This document shows, one piece after another, positions 28,879 to 39,903 of a stretch of 64,000 bases of DNA. The stretch spans positions 1 to 64,000 of the forward strand of contig JAIQFY010000027.1 of NCBI GenBank assembly GCA_020072965.1, written 5' to 3'. The number at the start of each line of letters is the position of its first letter. Position 1 is the stretch's first letter. The DNA is from Terriglobia bacterium. Lineage in GTDB: Bacteria > Acidobacteriota > Terriglobia > JAIQFV01. The notes below the pieces were generated by a model. The model had not been told where the DNA came from. It saw only the letters and a list, made by a program, of their open reading frames with translations, and did no database searches. The position numbers were made by a program, and so were the translations under genes.

Positions 28879-31485
28879 ATGCGATTTGTCAAATGCATCA
28901 CTTTGCTAATTTTGTTTGTCGGCCTTTCCATGGGCCAGACCCCGCCTTCCGAGGAGGGTGGCGCCCCGCGGGAAAGGTCCGGAATGCCCGGAATGTCCCA
29001 GACCCCTCCGGAACCCAAGCCATATGAAAAGGTCATTACCAAGGAGGCCAAGTCAAAACAGGGAATCTTTACCGTCCACCAGGTGAAGGAGAGGTGGTAT
29101 TACGAAATTCCCAAGACCCAGCTAAACAAAGAGTTTCTCTGGGTCAGCCAGATCGCGAGAACCACGCTGGGAGCGGGTTATGGCGGCCAAGCGCTGGGAA
29201 GCCGGGTCGTGCGGTGGGAGCGAGTCAACAATCGAGTGCTCCTGCGCGACATCAAGTACGATGTTGTGGCGGATCCCAAAGAACCAGTTGCCCTGGCCGT
29301 GAAGGCGGCGAACAACGACACCATCCTAATGTCGTTCAACGTGGAGGCCTGGGGAAAGGACGAGGCCCCGGTCATCGACGTCACACGCCTGTTCACGACC
29401 GATCTGAGCGAAATCAGCGCGCGTTCTTTCCTGCGCGCGTCCTCGCTCGACAATGCCCGATCTTTCATCGATCGCATCGCGACCTTCCCGACTAACATCG
29501 AGGTGGAAACAACGCATACCTACACGTCTCCACCTCCATCGGCGGCCACCTCCCCGACCCCGGTCCCGCAAAGTCCTCTCGCCGCCAGCATGCGGTCGGG
29601 CAGCGCCACCCTGGTTCTCCATTACAGCATGGTCAAGCTGCCGGAGAAGCCGATGATGCCGCGTGTGTTCGATGAGAGAGTCGGCTACTTTACAGTCCGG
29701 CAGATGGATTATGGCCGGGACGAACACCGGGCTCCCAAACGCACCTACATCACCCGTTATCGACTCGAGAAGAAGGACCCTGCGGCAGCCCTTTCGGAGC
29801 CGGTGAAGCCGATTGTGTATTACGTCGATCCGGCAACGCCGAAAAAATGGGTGCCCTATATCAAGCGCGGAGTGGAGGACTGGCAAGTGGCATTTGAAGA
29901 AGCCGGATTCAAGAACGCCATTCTCGCGAAGGACGCACCCGCGCCGGAACAAGACCCCGACTGGAGTCCGGAGGACGCACGCTACTCAGTAATCCGCTGG
30001 CTACCTTCAACGGTCGAAAATGCCATGGGGCCGCACATCAGCGACCCACGCACGGGCGAGATTCTTGAAGCCGACATCTCCATGTACCACAACATCATGA
30101 ACCTGCAGCGCTCCTGGTACTTTCTGCAAGTGGGTCCGCTCGATCCGCGTGCCCAGAAGCTCCCTCTGCCCGATGACCTGATGGGAAGGTTGATTGAATA
30201 TGTCGTGGCCCACGAGGTCGGCCACACCCTCGGCTTCCAGCACAACATGAAGGCCAGTTCGATGTACCCGCAAGAAAAGGTGCGGGACCGCGATTGGGTC
30301 AAGAAGATGGGACATACCCCTTCCATCATGGATTATGCCCGCTTCAATTACGTGGCCCAGCCCGAGGACAACATTGATGTCGCCGATCTTGTTCCCGGCA
30401 TTGGCCCCTACGACAAGTGGGCGACGATGTGGGGATACAAGCCGATCCCCGGCGTGAAAACGCCCGATGAAGAGAAGGGCACGCTCGACGAGTGGTCGCG
30501 ACAACAGGACAAGATCCCCTGGCTTCGTTTTTCAACACCCGGATCGCAGGGAGCTGACTTTGGAGAACTCACCGAGGCCGTCGGCGACGCCAATGCCATC
30601 AAGTCTACCGCGCTCGGCCTGAAGAACCTGGAACGCGTGTCGAATATGCTGTTGTCAGCGACCACGACGGAGAAGGGTGAACCTTACGACGACCTCGAGG
30701 AGTTGTATGGCCGGATGCTGGGCCAGTGGACCCTGGAGATGAATCACGTCGCGGCCATCGTGGGCGGGTTTAACACGCAGGAGAAATACACCGGGCAGGA
30801 AGGCGTCGTCTTCCAGCCCTTGCCACGCGAACATCAAGCAGCGGCTGTCAGGTTCCTCAATGACAACGCCTTCATGACCCCTTCGTTCTTTATTAAGCCC
30901 GAAATCCTTCGCCGGATCGAGGCGGTTGGAGTCGTCGATCGCGTGCGCATAGCCCAGCGGAGCGTTCTCAACAGCCTGATGAGCCCTTCGAGGCTGGCTC
31001 GATTGGTGGAACAGGAAGCCGTCGATGGGAAGGGTTCTTACCCTCCAACCGACTTCCTCGCCGACCTTCGCAAGGGCGTGTGGAAGGAACTGGAAGGAAC
31101 GGGACCGGTCAAGATCGACTCCTTCCGCCGCAATTTGCAGCGGTCCTTTGTCGAACTGATCGACGAGCGGTTAAACCGTCCTGCTCCCACTATGCCGTCA
31201 GGCCCCGGATTCACACCACCTCCCACGACGGGAGATGTGCGTCCCTTCTTCCGGGGGGAGCTGAAGACGGTCAGCGCCGCTGTGACCACGGCCCTGGCAC
31301 GCGCCTCGGATCGTGAAACACGGCTCCACCTGGAGGACATCAAAGACCAGATCGCCAAGGTGCTCGATCCCAAAATCGAACCGCCCGCGAACGCGGCAAC
31401 GACCCCGTCACGGCGCGGCTTTGATCTCCTGGAGGAATGGGAAAACCCGAATACGTGCTGGCCTGATTATCAGATCAAGAAGTAA
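28879..31485 (+). CDS. Exported zinc metalloprotease (DUF5117/DUF5118-type)
   Basis: An 868-residue protein with a signal peptide ([20 protein letters not shown]). The zinc site is H445-E-x-x-H449-x-x-G-x-x-H455 ([11 protein letters not shown]), the metzincin pattern, followed by S-I-M-D-Y-A as the Met-turn. The N-terminal half matches the DUF5118/DUF5117 arrangement found before this catalytic domain in Bacteroidota and Acidobacteriota, and the C-terminal part is helical. It probably cuts proteins in the periplasm or outside. The start is ATG at 28879 because AAGGAGA lies 5 bases before it. A Pro/Thr-rich stretch at about 215-240 may be a linker. Confidence 0.88.
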   Translation: MRFVKCITLLILFVGLSMGQTPPSEEGGAPRERSGMPGMSQTPPEPKPYEKVITKEAKSKQGIFTVHQVKERWYYEIPKTQLNKEFLWVSQIARTTLGAGYGGQALGSRVVRWERVNNRVLLRDIKYDVVADPKEPVALAVKAANNDTILMSFNVEAWGKDEAPVIDVTRLFTTDLSEISARSFLRASSLDNARSFIDRIATFPTNIEVETTHTYTSPPPSAATSPTPVPQSPLAASMRSGSATLVLHYSMVKLPEKPMMPRVFDERVGYFTVRQMDYGRDEHRAPKRTYITRYRLEKKDPAAALSEPVKPIVYYVDPATPKKWVPYIKRGVEDWQVAFEEAGFKNAILAKDAPAPEQDPDWSPEDARYSVIRWLPSTVENAMGPHISDPRTGEILEADISMYHNIMNLQRSWYFLQVGPLDPRAQKLPLPDDLMGRLIEYVVAHEVGHTLGFQHNMKASSMYPQEKVRDRDWVKKMGHTPSIMDYARFNYVAQPEDNIDVADLVPGIGPYDKWATMWGYKPIPGVKTPDEEKGTLDEWSRQQDKIPWLRFSTPGSQGADFGELTEAVGDANAIKSTALGLKNLERVSNMLLSATTTEKGEPYDDLEELYGRMLGQWTLEMNHVAAIVGGFNTQEKYTGQEGVVFQPLPREHQAAAVRFLNDNAFMTPSFFIKPEILRRIEAVGVVDRVRIAQRSVLNSLMSPSRLARLVEQEAVDGKGSYPPTDFLADLRKGVWKELEGTGPVKIDSFRRNLQRSFVELIDERLNRPAPTMPSGPGFTPPPTTGDVRPFFRGELKTVSAAVTTALARASDRETRLHLEDIKDQIAKVLDPKIEPPANAATTPSRRGFDLLEEWENPNTCWPDYQIKK

Positions 31486-31941
31486 GAGTTCTACAAAGGG
31501 CGCCTCGATTCATCGCGGCGCTCTAGAGGAGGTCTTGAAACACACTGTGTTTCGCTTTCTTTGGCGGGCTTTTCTGGTCCGGCTTTGACCGCAATTTGCG
31601 GATGGCTCACTTCAGGACATCGGGGTGAGCCTTTCTTCTTGCCTGAAAATGAAGGAATATTTAAGGGCCAGATGACTTTTCTCGATCGAACCTCCCTTCA
31701 CCCCAGACGATAAATGCACATCCCTTTCACTCAGCGCATTAGACTTTTCCTTTTTGTGTGATCACCTTCATAAATACGATCCCGATAATCAGATTGACTT
31801 GAGGACATCGAGGGAGTAGCGTTAGCCCAAATTATGCCCTGGGATGATGTCCGCCCCGCGGACCACTCAGTTGTTCGCCCCCAGCGACGGCATCAATCTG
31901 GCATCGCACCAATCCACTGCCTACAAGGAGGCTTGGATACC
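31486..31941. other. Spacer before the DUF3857 pair
   Basis: 456 bases without a gene. A frame upstream of 31942 remains open to 31834 but has no signal-peptide character. The AT-rich patch at 31735-31800 is a plausible promoter area for the next gene, but no clear -35/-10 pair is visible. The ribosome site AAGGAGG at 31925-31931 marks the next start. Confidence 0.4.
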
Positions 31942-33912
31942 ATGTTGCCTGGAAAAGGTCGTTTTGCGTTTATTGCACTTCCGGCCCTGATTTTCTTCAT
32001 CTGTCTTCTGTCGTCTCCAGCCCAGGCCAAGGATGATTGGCCGGCTCCCTCTCAGGAGGAATTGGCGTTGAAGGACAATCCCGCCAGCCCCGGCGCCCAC
32101 GCCATGATCCTCTACCGGGAGAGCACCAGCGACGACAGGCTGGGCGTCAGAACCGATTACATACGGATCAAGATTTTCACTGACGAAGGTAAGAAGTATG
32201 CCGACATCGAGATCCCCTTCTATCACGGCATTGAATCCGTGAATGAAATTCATGCCCGCACCATCCATCCCGACGGCAAGGTCGTTGAATGGGATGGAAA
32301 GGTATTTGAGAAGTTGTTGGTGAAGGCCGGTGGGTTCAAGTTTCAAGTCAAGACGTTTACCCTGCCAGAGGTCCAGCCTCGCAGCATCATTGAGTACAAG
32401 TACCGAATTCAACATGATTCTCGCTTCATTTCCAACACAACCTGGGATGTGCAGGAAGACCTCTTTACACGGAGGGCACTCTTTACCGTCCGCCCCAACA
32501 CCATCCTCGGTGCCCTGTACTGGCGTGCCTACCGTCTCCCCGAGGGCACAGAACCTCAAAAGCAAAAGGATGGTTCCATGAGGCTCGAAGTTCAAAATGT
32601 CGCGGGATTAGAGAAAGAACAGAATATGCCTCCCCCCAGCGAACTACGCGGCCGACTGGAGTTCTTCTATCGCGATAATCCTTCGGAGACCATGGAGGAG
32701 TTTTGGAAGCGAGTCACCAAAGAAGGGGCCAAAAACACCGACAATTTCATTGGGAATCGCAGCGCCATCAGACAGGCCGCCGTCCAAGTGGTGGCCGCAA
32801 ATGATGTCCCCGAGGTCAAACTCCAAAAGCTTTACGCGCGCGCCCAGCAAGTGCGCAATCTCGCGCTCGATCAGGGGAAAACCGAGAAGGAAGAGAAGCG
32901 TGAGAAACTGAAGGACAACGACAATGTCGAGGACGTAATAAAACACGGCTACGGTTCGTCGCCGGACATTAACCGTTTCTTTGTGGCGCTGGCCCGGGCT
33001 GCCGGCTTCGAGGCCGATTGGGTTCGCGTTGTCCCGCGTTACCAGAACTTCTTCCATCCCGAGCTGCAGGATGTCAGGCAGCTGACAGCTGATGTAGCGG
33101 TGGTTCGCCTGGCTTCGAAAAACGTGTATCTCGATCCTGCATGCAATTTCTGCCCGTATGGCTTCCTGCCCTGGTACGAGACGGGGGTCGGAGGCGTCCG
33201 TCTTAACAAGCAAGGAAGCGAGTTGATCAATACGCCCGCGCCCAAGAGCGCAGAGGCCATCATGGAGCGAAAGGTGGATGTTCGTCTGAAGGCGGATGGA
33301 GACCTGGAGGGAAAATGGGTGGTCAACTTCCTCGGTCAGTATGCGCTGGAACACCGCCAGGACGAGCGCACCCAGGACGATACAGGGAGGCGCAAGGATC
33401 TCACGGAGAAGATCAAGAAATGGTTGCCGGCCAATGCGCGCCTCGAGATCAAGAACGTTACAGGGTGGGAGGGCTCCACCGAGCCGCTCCACATTGAGGG
33501 CACCCTGACCTTGCCTGAGTTTGCCGCTTCCACCGGGCGCCGGTTGCTGCTCCCCCTGACCGTTTTCGACGACGGGCATTCAGTATACTTCCAGACCGCG
33601 CAGAGGAAGCATCCGGTCTACCTCCTCTACCCCTACCAGACGGTAGACGAAGTGTCGTTGGAGCTGCCCGAAGGCTTTAGAGTCGAGTCCCTCCCCAAGG
33701 CGGACTCCACCCCAGCGACAAGCGCGGCGATGTATCAGGTGTCGTGTAAGCAAGAAGGAAACCAGCTGCGCATCGTTCGGCGTGCGGGTCTCGAGGGAAT
33801 TTACTTTCCGCTGGAGTACTACGGCGCCCTCCGAACTTTTTTTCACAATATGAAGGCCAAAGATGAGGAAAAAATTGTCTTGCAGTCAATACAAGCCGCG
33901 CAACGCCCGTAG
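31942..33912 (+). CDS. Exported DUF3857 / transglutaminase-like protein with lost catalytic residues
   Basis: A 656-residue protein with a signal peptide (residues 1-26, ending S-S-P-A-Q-A-K). Residues 35-260 form the DUF3857 beta domain. A transglutaminase-like fold follows, but the expected Y-G-D-C-K-D is Y-G-S-S-P-D (Ser at 340 in place of the catalytic Cys), and the histidine strand F-N-H-V reads T-A-D-V; only the Asp (Y-L-D-P) remains. It is therefore probably not an active transglutaminase or protease and may bind substrate. The start is ATG at 31942 behind AAGGAGG. It overlaps the next gene, an intact paralogue, by 50 bases, so the pair is likely translated together. Confidence 0.85.
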   Translation: MLPGKGRFAFIALPALIFFICLLSSPAQAKDDWPAPSQEELALKDNPASPGAHAMILYRESTSDDRLGVRTDYIRIKIFTDEGKKYADIEIPFYHGIESVNEIHARTIHPDGKVVEWDGKVFEKLLVKAGGFKFQVKTFTLPEVQPRSIIEYKYRIQHDSRFISNTTWDVQEDLFTRRALFTVRPNTILGALYWRAYRLPEGTEPQKQKDGSMRLEVQNVAGLEKEQNMPPPSELRGRLEFFYRDNPSETMEEFWKRVTKEGAKNTDNFIGNRSAIRQAAVQVVAANDVPEVKLQKLYARAQQVRNLALDQGKTEKEEKREKLKDNDNVEDVIKHGYGSSPDINRFFVALARAAGFEADWVRVVPRYQNFFHPELQDVRQLTADVAVVRLASKNVYLDPACNFCPYGFLPWYETGVGGVRLNKQGSELINTPAPKSAEAIMERKVDVRLKADGDLEGKWVVNFLGQYALEHRQDERTQDDTGRRKDLTEKIKKWLPANARLEIKNVTGWEGSTEPLHIEGTLTLPEFAASTGRRLLLPLTVFDDGHSVYFQTAQRKHPVYLLYPYQTVDEVSLELPEGFRVESLPKADSTPATSAAMYQVSCKQEGNQLRIVRRAGLEGIYFPLEYYGALRTFFHNMKAKDEEKIVLQSIQAAQRP

Positions 33913-35863
33913 CCTTGTTCTGTGTGTACTGAGCCTTGCCTGGATCGGGGCCGCGGGAATTTCCCGAGCCGCCGCCCCGGAGTGGCTTCGCACTGCGGCG
34001 CGAGAGTCGCTCCCGAATTATCCCAAGGAAACGGTGGCCGTCTTACTCCTCTCGGAGCAGATGACCACCGTGAGGGAAAACGGCGAGATCGAAACGCTGT
34101 ATCGACGCGCTTACAAGATCCTGCGGCCAGAGGCCCGGGAGAGATACGGGACCTTTGCAGTAGACTTTGACAAAGACACGCGCCTGAGCAACATGAAAGC
34201 ATGGTGCCTCCCGGCCACCGGGAATGAGTTCGAGGTGAAGGAGAAGGATGCGGTGGAAACGGGTTTTTCCGAGGAGTTGTATAACGACACGCATCACAAG
34301 GTGCTGACCATCCCCGCCGCAGTGCCTGGAAACGTGATCGGATACGAATACGTCCAGCGAAAGAGGCCTTACGTCCTTCAGGATGAGTGGTGGTTTCAAC
34401 GCACCATCCCGGTGCGGCGCGCTCGATTCTGGCTCAAGCTGCCCGCGGGCTGGGAGTTTGATTCTTTCTGGGCCAACTTTAAAGGCCCGGATTTAAGGTC
34501 AAACGGAGAAAACCAGTATGTCTGGGAGCTGGAGAACATCCCGGCCATCGAGCCGGAACCGGGGATGCCGGCGTGGCTGGCACTGGCGGGCCGGCTGGCC
34601 GTCAAGTACTTTCCCCGTGACCCGTCACTTCGGGAACAGAACCGAGCCTCATGGGAGTCCATAGGAAAATGGTATGCCGGACTCATTGCCTCACGCCGCG
34701 ACGCCACACCGGAAATCAAACAAAAGGTGTCCGAACTGATTACAGGGAAAACCAACGCCCTCGATAAAATGAAGGTGATCGCCTCGTTCCTCCAGCGGCA
34801 AATCCGTTATGTCGCCATTGAGATCGGCATTGGGGGATACCAACCACACACCGCGGGGGAGGTTTTCACGCACCATTACGGCGACTGCAAGGACAAGGTG
34901 ACGCTGCTCAGCACCATGTTGCATGAGATTGGCATTGAATCATATTACGTGCTGGTCGATACGAACCGCGGCATCGTGCTGCCGGAATTTCCTTCGGCCA
35001 TGAGCTTTAACCATGTAATCCTGGCCATTCGACTTCCAGAGGCCGTGACCGGGGAAGGCTTGTTTGCGAGCCAGAATCATCCCAAGATCGGACGCCTGTT
35101 GTTTTTTGATCCTACCGATCCGTATACCCCCCTGGGATACCTGCCCTCTTCGCTTCAGAAAAACTACGGTTTGTTGATCGGCCCTGAGGGCGGGGAGTTG
35201 GTGGGTCTGCCGTTGCTTCCTCCGGCCAGCAATCGGCTTCTGCGCACTGCAAAATTGACGCTGAACCTGAACGGGACGGTTTCAGGCGAGGTCGAAGAAA
35301 TCCGATGGGGAGCCCCGGCCGCCGATCAGCGCGCCCTCTTCCTAAGGACGGCTCCGGCAGAGCGGGCTAAGGTATTGGAGCACCTGCTCGGCTCCTCGCT
35401 GGCAGGGTTCGCATTGACCAAAGCAACCATCGTCGGCCTCGAGGAATATGATCAGAACCTCGTCGTGCGCTACGAGTTCGTGGCACAGAACTATGCCAAG
35501 ACCGCCGGCACCCTGTTGCTCATCCGGCCCCGCGTATTAGGGAACAAGGGCTCCGATGTTATGGAAAAACAGGAGCGGAAATATCCGGTGGAGTTCGCCG
35601 AAGCCACACTCCACTCGGATCTTTTTGAATTCACGCTTCCGCCCGGATTCGTCGTTGACGAACTCCCCGCACCTTTGAAAACCGAATTTGAATTTGGAAA
35701 GTACAGCAGCAAGGTCGAAGCCCGCGGGAACACGCTCCGATATGAGCGTCTGTACGAGATCAAGGACGTCACCAAGGAAAACTTCACCCAGTTGAAGAAG
35801 TTCTTCCAGCAGATTGCAGCTGACGAACGCTCCAATGCCATCCTGCGACGGGAGGCACCTTAA
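33863..35863 (+). CDS. Exported DUF3857 / transglutaminase-like protein, intact triad
   Basis: A 666-residue paralogue of the preceding protein. A signal peptide (L-V-L-C-V-L-S-L-A-W-I-G-A-A-G, cleaved near A-A-A) is followed by DUF3857 and a transglutaminase-like domain with C342 (H-Y-G-D-C-K-D), H384 (S-F-N-H-V) and D416 (F-F-D-P-T-D), the full catalytic triad. The C-terminal 200 residues are a beta-rich domain as in related Bacteroidota and Acidobacteriota proteins. Known members are of unknown function; the fold cuts or cross-links amide bonds. It starts inside the 3' end of its partner. A joint role in the periplasm, with one active and one inactive subunit, is inferred. Confidence 0.87.
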   Translation: MRKKLSCSQYKPRNARSLVLCVLSLAWIGAAGISRAAAPEWLRTAARESLPNYPKETVAVLLLSEQMTTVRENGEIETLYRRAYKILRPEARERYGTFAVDFDKDTRLSNMKAWCLPATGNEFEVKEKDAVETGFSEELYNDTHHKVLTIPAAVPGNVIGYEYVQRKRPYVLQDEWWFQRTIPVRRARFWLKLPAGWEFDSFWANFKGPDLRSNGENQYVWELENIPAIEPEPGMPAWLALAGRLAVKYFPRDPSLREQNRASWESIGKWYAGLIASRRDATPEIKQKVSELITGKTNALDKMKVIASFLQRQIRYVAIEIGIGGYQPHTAGEVFTHHYGDCKDKVTLLSTMLHEIGIESYYVLVDTNRGIVLPEFPSAMSFNHVILAIRLPEAVTGEGLFASQNHPKIGRLLFFDPTDPYTPLGYLPSSLQKNYGLLIGPEGGELVGLPLLPPASNRLLRTAKLTLNLNGTVSGEVEEIRWGAPAADQRALFLRTAPAERAKVLEHLLGSSLAGFALTKATIVGLEEYDQNLVVRYEFVAQNYAKTAGTLLLIRPRVLGNKGSDVMEKQERKYPVEFAEATLHSDLFEFTLPPGFVVDELPAPLKTEFEFGKYSSKVEARGNTLRYERLYEIKDVTKENFTQLKKFFQQIAADERSNAILRREAP

Positions 35864-35950
35864 GGGTCTCCTCGGGCCAGACAGATCGAGCTGCCCGACC
35901 CGCGGTGCCCTGGCGGATTTGAATCTTGACGGAAGTACCGCCTGCCTTCC

Positions 35951-36490
35951 TCAAGGCTGTCTTCCCTTTGAACCAGCCCGTTGGGCCTCCCATTCAAGGT
36001 ATTTCGCAAACACCTCTGTCTTCCCTGGAGGAGCGATTTCGAATTTTCCATGCAGCTTGCCGTCCGGCAATCGATCGTACGATAGCCGATATCGTGGCGC
36101 GTCGGAAATTGCCTCGCTTACAAACGCGACTTTCGCATCGGGGCTCGTCTGAACAGTATAGTGAATGACGTGGTCTTCAACATCGAAGTAGATGGCATGG
36201 AGAACTGAAGGCCCCCCTTCCCGGTATATGATCATGAGATCGTCGTGTGTGAACGCCGGGCGGCCATTTGCCGGCGGGTATTCCGCGTGGTTTCGACGCA
36301 CCATGATGTTCTTTTGAAGATCGAACGAAAACGTGAATCGTCCTCTTGCTTCACCGGGTTTTGTCACCGCTTCCCAGTCCCCCGCCAAAAACTCCAGGGG
36401 ACCCCATACCTCTTCTTTTTCAGCCGCAGTCACGGATTGAAACAGAAATAAGAACACACAAATGCAGACCCAGCAGCTGGGGCGTTTCAT
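35951..36490 (-). CDS. Exported DUF1579-like protein
   Basis: A 179-residue protein with a signal peptide (M-K-R-P-S-C-W-V-C-I-C-V-F-L-F-L-F-Q, cleaved after V-T-A-A). The mature part begins L-E-F-L-A-G-D-W-E-A, the opening of DUF1579 and related lipocalin-like beta-barrel proteins, and continues with strands F-T-F-S-F-D-L, H-A-I-Y-F-D-V-E-D and Y-R-L-S-Y-D. Function is unknown; the barrel may bind a small hydrophobic ligand. It lies alone on the minus strand, converging with the DUF3857 pair. Confidence 0.7.
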   Translation of the reverse strand: MKRPSCWVCICVFLFLFQSVTAAEKEEVWGPLEFLAGDWEAVTKPGEARGRFTFSFDLQKNIMVRRNHAEYPPANGRPAFTHDDLMIIYREGGPSVLHAIYFDVEDHVIHYTVQTSPDAKVAFVSEAISDAPRYRLSYDRLPDGKLHGKFEIAPPGKTEVFAKYLEWEAQRAGSKGRQP

Positions 36491-36868
36491 AAGGCACCTC
36501 GGGTTTGTAGTCGCGGCTGACCGCGTATTTCATTTCCTGCGGCACGGTCCGTGAGCAAATTCTACCCTAAGAACAGCTCTCAAAAGAAGGCCCTGACGGG
36601 ATGAGAACAGTTTCAAGGCCGTCTCGTCGAAAGGCCAAGTGATGGGGGGCGAAACCCGCCGCTCACTTCAGCGTATACATGGATTGGCTGGGCCTGTGCA
36701 AGCAAAGAAGCCGGTCGGTGCTTGCCCGGCCAACATCGGGATCTGATATCAATAATCCCCGTTCCCCCATGACTTAGCCTATGGAGTTCGGGGCTGGGTC
36801 ATGTTAATTTAGATATTCTTCCACTCGGATTCAGTCGCATGGGCCTGGAGGCTCGACGGAGGAAAAGT
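36491..36868. other. Spacer before the orphan permease
   Basis: 378 bases between divergent genes. No gene is seen. An AT-rich patch at 36800-36820 is the likely promoter area for the permease, but no reliable -35/-10 pair could be assigned. The ribosome site CGGAGGAA at 36856-36863 precedes the permease start. Confidence 0.4.
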
Positions 36869-39295
36869 ATGGAGAGTATATGGGGCGATCTTCGATACGC
36901 ATTCCGGATGCTCTTGAAGAGCCCGGCCTTCACCGTGGTTGCCGTTGTGACGTTAGCGCTCGGAATTGGCGCCAACACCGCGATATTCAGTGTCATCAAC
37001 GCCGTACTGTTGCGGCCGCTTCCGTTTCGTGATCCGGCAAGGCTCGTTCTCGTCACGGAACGAAGCAAGTTTCCCATCCTCACCACGTCCTACCAGAATT
37101 ACGTGGACTGGCGTGACCAGAGCCATTCCTTTGACACGATGGAAGCCACTCGCGCCACGAATCTGACCTTGACAGGCGGAGGCGATCCGGAGCGTTTGTC
37201 CGCCCGCATGGCGACGGCGGGTCTGTTTCCTTTACTCGGCGTGGAGGCTGCTGCCGGCCGGACTTTTTTGAAAGAAGAAGACCGAGCGGGCGGTCCTCCC
37301 GTCGCTTTGGTCAGTCAAGGTCTCTGGAAGCGACGCTTCGGAGGCTCACTCGATATAATCGGCAAGACGATTGATCTCAATGCCCAACCCTACACCGTGG
37401 TCGGTATTCTCCCCCCAGGATTCCAGATCCTGCAGCCCGCCGACGTGTATGTTCCCTTTGAGCCCTGGGCCAAGACGCTGCCGGACGACCGTTCGTGGCA
37501 CCCCGGAATCATGCCGGTCGCTCGACTGAAACAAGGTGTCACGATGGCGCAAGCCCGCACCGAGATGCAAACCATTGCCAAGCGGCTGGAGCAGCAGTAT
37601 CCCATTTATGATACGGGGGTAAGCTCAGATGTGGTTGGGTTGCAGGAGCAAATGGTGCAAAACGCCCGCCCGGCCTTGCTGGTCCTTCTGGGCGCCGTGG
37701 GTTTCGTCCTGCTGATTTCTTGTGTGAACGTGGCCAATCTGCTGCTGGCCCGCGCCACCTCGCGTGGCAAAGAGGTGGCGATCCGAACGGCGCTGGGCGC
37801 GAGTCTCGGACGGGTCGTTCGACAACTGCTGACTGAGAGCGTCGTGCTGGCGCTTGCCGGCGGCGGATTGGGACTGCTCCTGGCCTCGGCCAGCATTGGA
37901 CCGTTGTTGAAGCTCTCAGCCGGAAGCGTTCCTAACGTGGGCCCTGTCGGAATTGATCGGTGGGTCCTGGCGTTCACCGTGGGGATTTCGGTCGTGACGG
38001 GAATCCTGTTCGGCCTCGTCCCGGCGCTTCGCACGGCCAAGTTGAACTTGCGCGAATCTTTGAGTGAAGGAGGACGGAGTTCCTCGGCGGGCGCTCAACA
38101 TCATCGTCTCCGGGCGGTCCTGGTCGTCTCCGAGATCGCCCTTGCCATGCTGCTGCTTGTCGGGGCAGGTCTGCTCTTGCGGAGTTTTCAGCGCTTGCAA
38201 GAGGTCCCTCCGGGCTTTCAACCGGATCATCTCCTGGTCGCGGATCTTCCTATTTCGCCGACGACCTATGCCAAACCCGACCAGAGATTCCAGTTCTTCG
38301 ACCGGCTTGTAGATCGAGCCAGGGCGCTCCCCGGAGTCCGTTCGGTGGGTGCTGCCTCATTCTTGCCGGTGAGCGGTGGAGGCTCGATCATTCACTTCAA
38401 CATCTTTGGCCGCGCGCCGAAGAGCGCGCACGATTTTGTTGCGGCCGGCTATCGCACGATCACGCCGAACTACCTGGAGACCCTGGGCATTCCCCTGCTG
38501 CAGGGGCGGATGTTCACAGCCGCGGATAATGAGAAGGCGCCGAGTGTCGTCGTCATTAATGCCACAATGGCGCGAATTTTTTTCCCCGGAGATAACCCTC
38601 TCGGCAAGCGCATGCAGCTTGGGGCCCTGCCGGAGCAATCGGTCCCCTGGATGGAAATCGTGGGGGTGGTAGGCGATGTGCGGCCGGGACTGGGCCTCGA
38701 CCCCCAGGCCGAAATGTACTTGCCGTATCGCCAGGCCGATGCCGTCCTGCCGGTCTTTCAGCTTTCCGTCGTTTTACGCACCACGATGGAACCCTCGACC
38801 AGCTCTTCATCTCTGCGGACCGCCCTAGCTGAAATTGACAGCAGCCAGCCGCTGGTGAATGTCCGCACCATGGAAGAAAACATATCCGGCTCGGTGGCGC
38901 AACCTCGCTTCCGGACCTGGCTGTTGGGGATCTTTGCGGTCGTCGCGCTCGTCCTGGCCGCGGTAGGAATCTACGGTGTGATGTCGTACTCCGTGAACCA
39001 GCGGACCGGCGAAATCGGCGTCCGGATGGCGCTCGGTGCCGAGGCAATGGATATCTTTCGACTCATCGTTGGCCAGGGCCTGTGGCTGGCGCTCATCGGG
39101 GTGTCGATCGGGCTGCTCTTCGCCGCGGGTTTGACGCGTGTCCTGCGCACCTTCTTGTTTGGTGTGAGCGCGCTCGATCCAGCCACTTTCGTGGGCGTGG
39201 CGGTGGCACTTTCTATAGTCGGTCTCGTGGCTTCGTATCTTCCCGCTCGGCGGGCCACGAAAGTGGATCCCATGGTGGCGCTACGGGAGGAATGA
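36869..39295 (+). CDS. MacB/FtsX-type permease without ATPase (Acidobacterial duplicated orphan permease type)
   Basis: An 808-residue membrane protein with the layout [18 protein letters not shown], one membrane segment ([14 protein letters not shown]), a large MacB-like periplasmic domain, three membrane segments with an FtsX domain ([15 protein letters not shown]), a second periplasmic domain and a second FtsX domain ([11 protein letters not shown]). This duplicated arrangement without a linked ATP-binding gene is the ADOP group, very abundant in Acidobacteriota. The partner ATPase is presumably encoded elsewhere. The start is ATG at 36869 behind GGAGGAA. Export of peptides, lipoproteins or drugs is possible but not shown. 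Confidence 0.9.
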   Translation: MESIWGDLRYAFRMLLKSPAFTVVAVVTLALGIGANTAIFSVINAVLLRPLPFRDPARLVLVTERSKFPILTTSYQNYVDWRDQSHSFDTMEATRATNLTLTGGGDPERLSARMATAGLFPLLGVEAAAGRTFLKEEDRAGGPPVALVSQGLWKRRFGGSLDIIGKTIDLNAQPYTVVGILPPGFQILQPADVYVPFEPWAKTLPDDRSWHPGIMPVARLKQGVTMAQARTEMQTIAKRLEQQYPIYDTGVSSDVVGLQEQMVQNARPALLVLLGAVGFVLLISCVNVANLLLARATSRGKEVAIRTALGASLGRVVRQLLTESVVLALAGGGLGLLLASASIGPLLKLSAGSVPNVGPVGIDRWVLAFTVGISVVTGILFGLVPALRTAKLNLRESLSEGGRSSSAGAQHHRLRAVLVVSEIALAMLLLVGAGLLLRSFQRLQEVPPGFQPDHLLVADLPISPTTYAKPDQRFQFFDRLVDRARALPGVRSVGAASFLPVSGGGSIIHFNIFGRAPKSAHDFVAAGYRTITPNYLETLGIPLLQGRMFTAADNEKAPSVVVINATMARIFFPGDNPLGKRMQLGALPEQSVPWMEIVGVVGDVRPGLGLDPQAEMYLPYRQADAVLPVFQLSVVLRTTMEPSTSSSSLRTALAEIDSSQPLVNVRTMEENISGSVAQPRFRTWLLGIFAVVALVLAAVGIYGVMSYSVNQRTGEIGVRMALGAEAMDIFRLIVGQGLWLALIGVSIGLLFAAGLTRVLRTFLFGVSALDPATFVGVAVALSIVGLVASYLPARRATKVDPMVALREE

Positions 39296-39893
39296 AGCAT
39301 GCGTCCAGCAGGGCGGATGGGACACTCGTGGCCTTCGATGGGGTTCAATTCTTTGTGGGAGATCGCCTCCCTGCACTCAAGCAGCGGGATAAACACTCTA
39401 AGCACTAACTTTGATGGGCCGGTGTGGACACCGCCCTGCACCCTGAAATTCAATTCATTTTGGGTTCCGAAATTAAAGCCTCAGTTTTGGGGTATTGACT
39501 GGTGAGGCGAAAGCTCCGAGGGAGTTAGCTCAAGCAGCGATAGACTGCAAGACACTCCCCGCTCTTCCCTTGAACTGCGATCTCCAGGCCGGGTTTAAGG
39601 TCCTTGACGCACTCCCGGTTCTTCCATTCGCGCAGTTCTCCAGCCTGGCGCAGCGCAGTCTCAAATTTCAAATTTGACATTTCAGATCTCGCCGGCCGAC
39701 CCGGGAAGGTTCTCGTCTATGGCTCGTTGGATCCAATCGGCGGCCTTACCCCTTTCGGCCTGTTGCGCAGAGGCGCAATCCCCGCAACCAGCACGCCCCC
39801 TGGATTGACCCTGGCTCTAAGTGTTGGGAAAAACGCCCACCGCCCTTTTCTGCAGTCCATAAGAGAGTACTCCCGGGTCCTTGAATTCAGAAT
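39296..39893. other. Spacer with heptamer repeats
   Basis: 598 bases between convergent genes. No supported gene; a 113-codon plus frame at 39604-39945 overlaps repeats and has no family features. It contains two short heptamer arrays listed separately. Confidence 0.4.
39662..39689. repeat. Heptamer repeat (CAAATTT)
   Basis: CAAATTT, CAAATTT, GACATTT and CAGATCT follow each other in register, again a 7-base period in a gene-free spacer. Confidence 0.6.
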
Positions 39894-39903
39894 TCAGGGT
39901 CCT
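39876..39903. repeat. Heptamer repeat (GAATTCA) between GGGTCCT units
   Basis: GGGTCCT, then GAATTCA twice in tandem, then GGGTCCT again: four heptamers in register directly at the end of the VWFA gene, whose last codons overlap the last unit. Confidence 0.55.
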
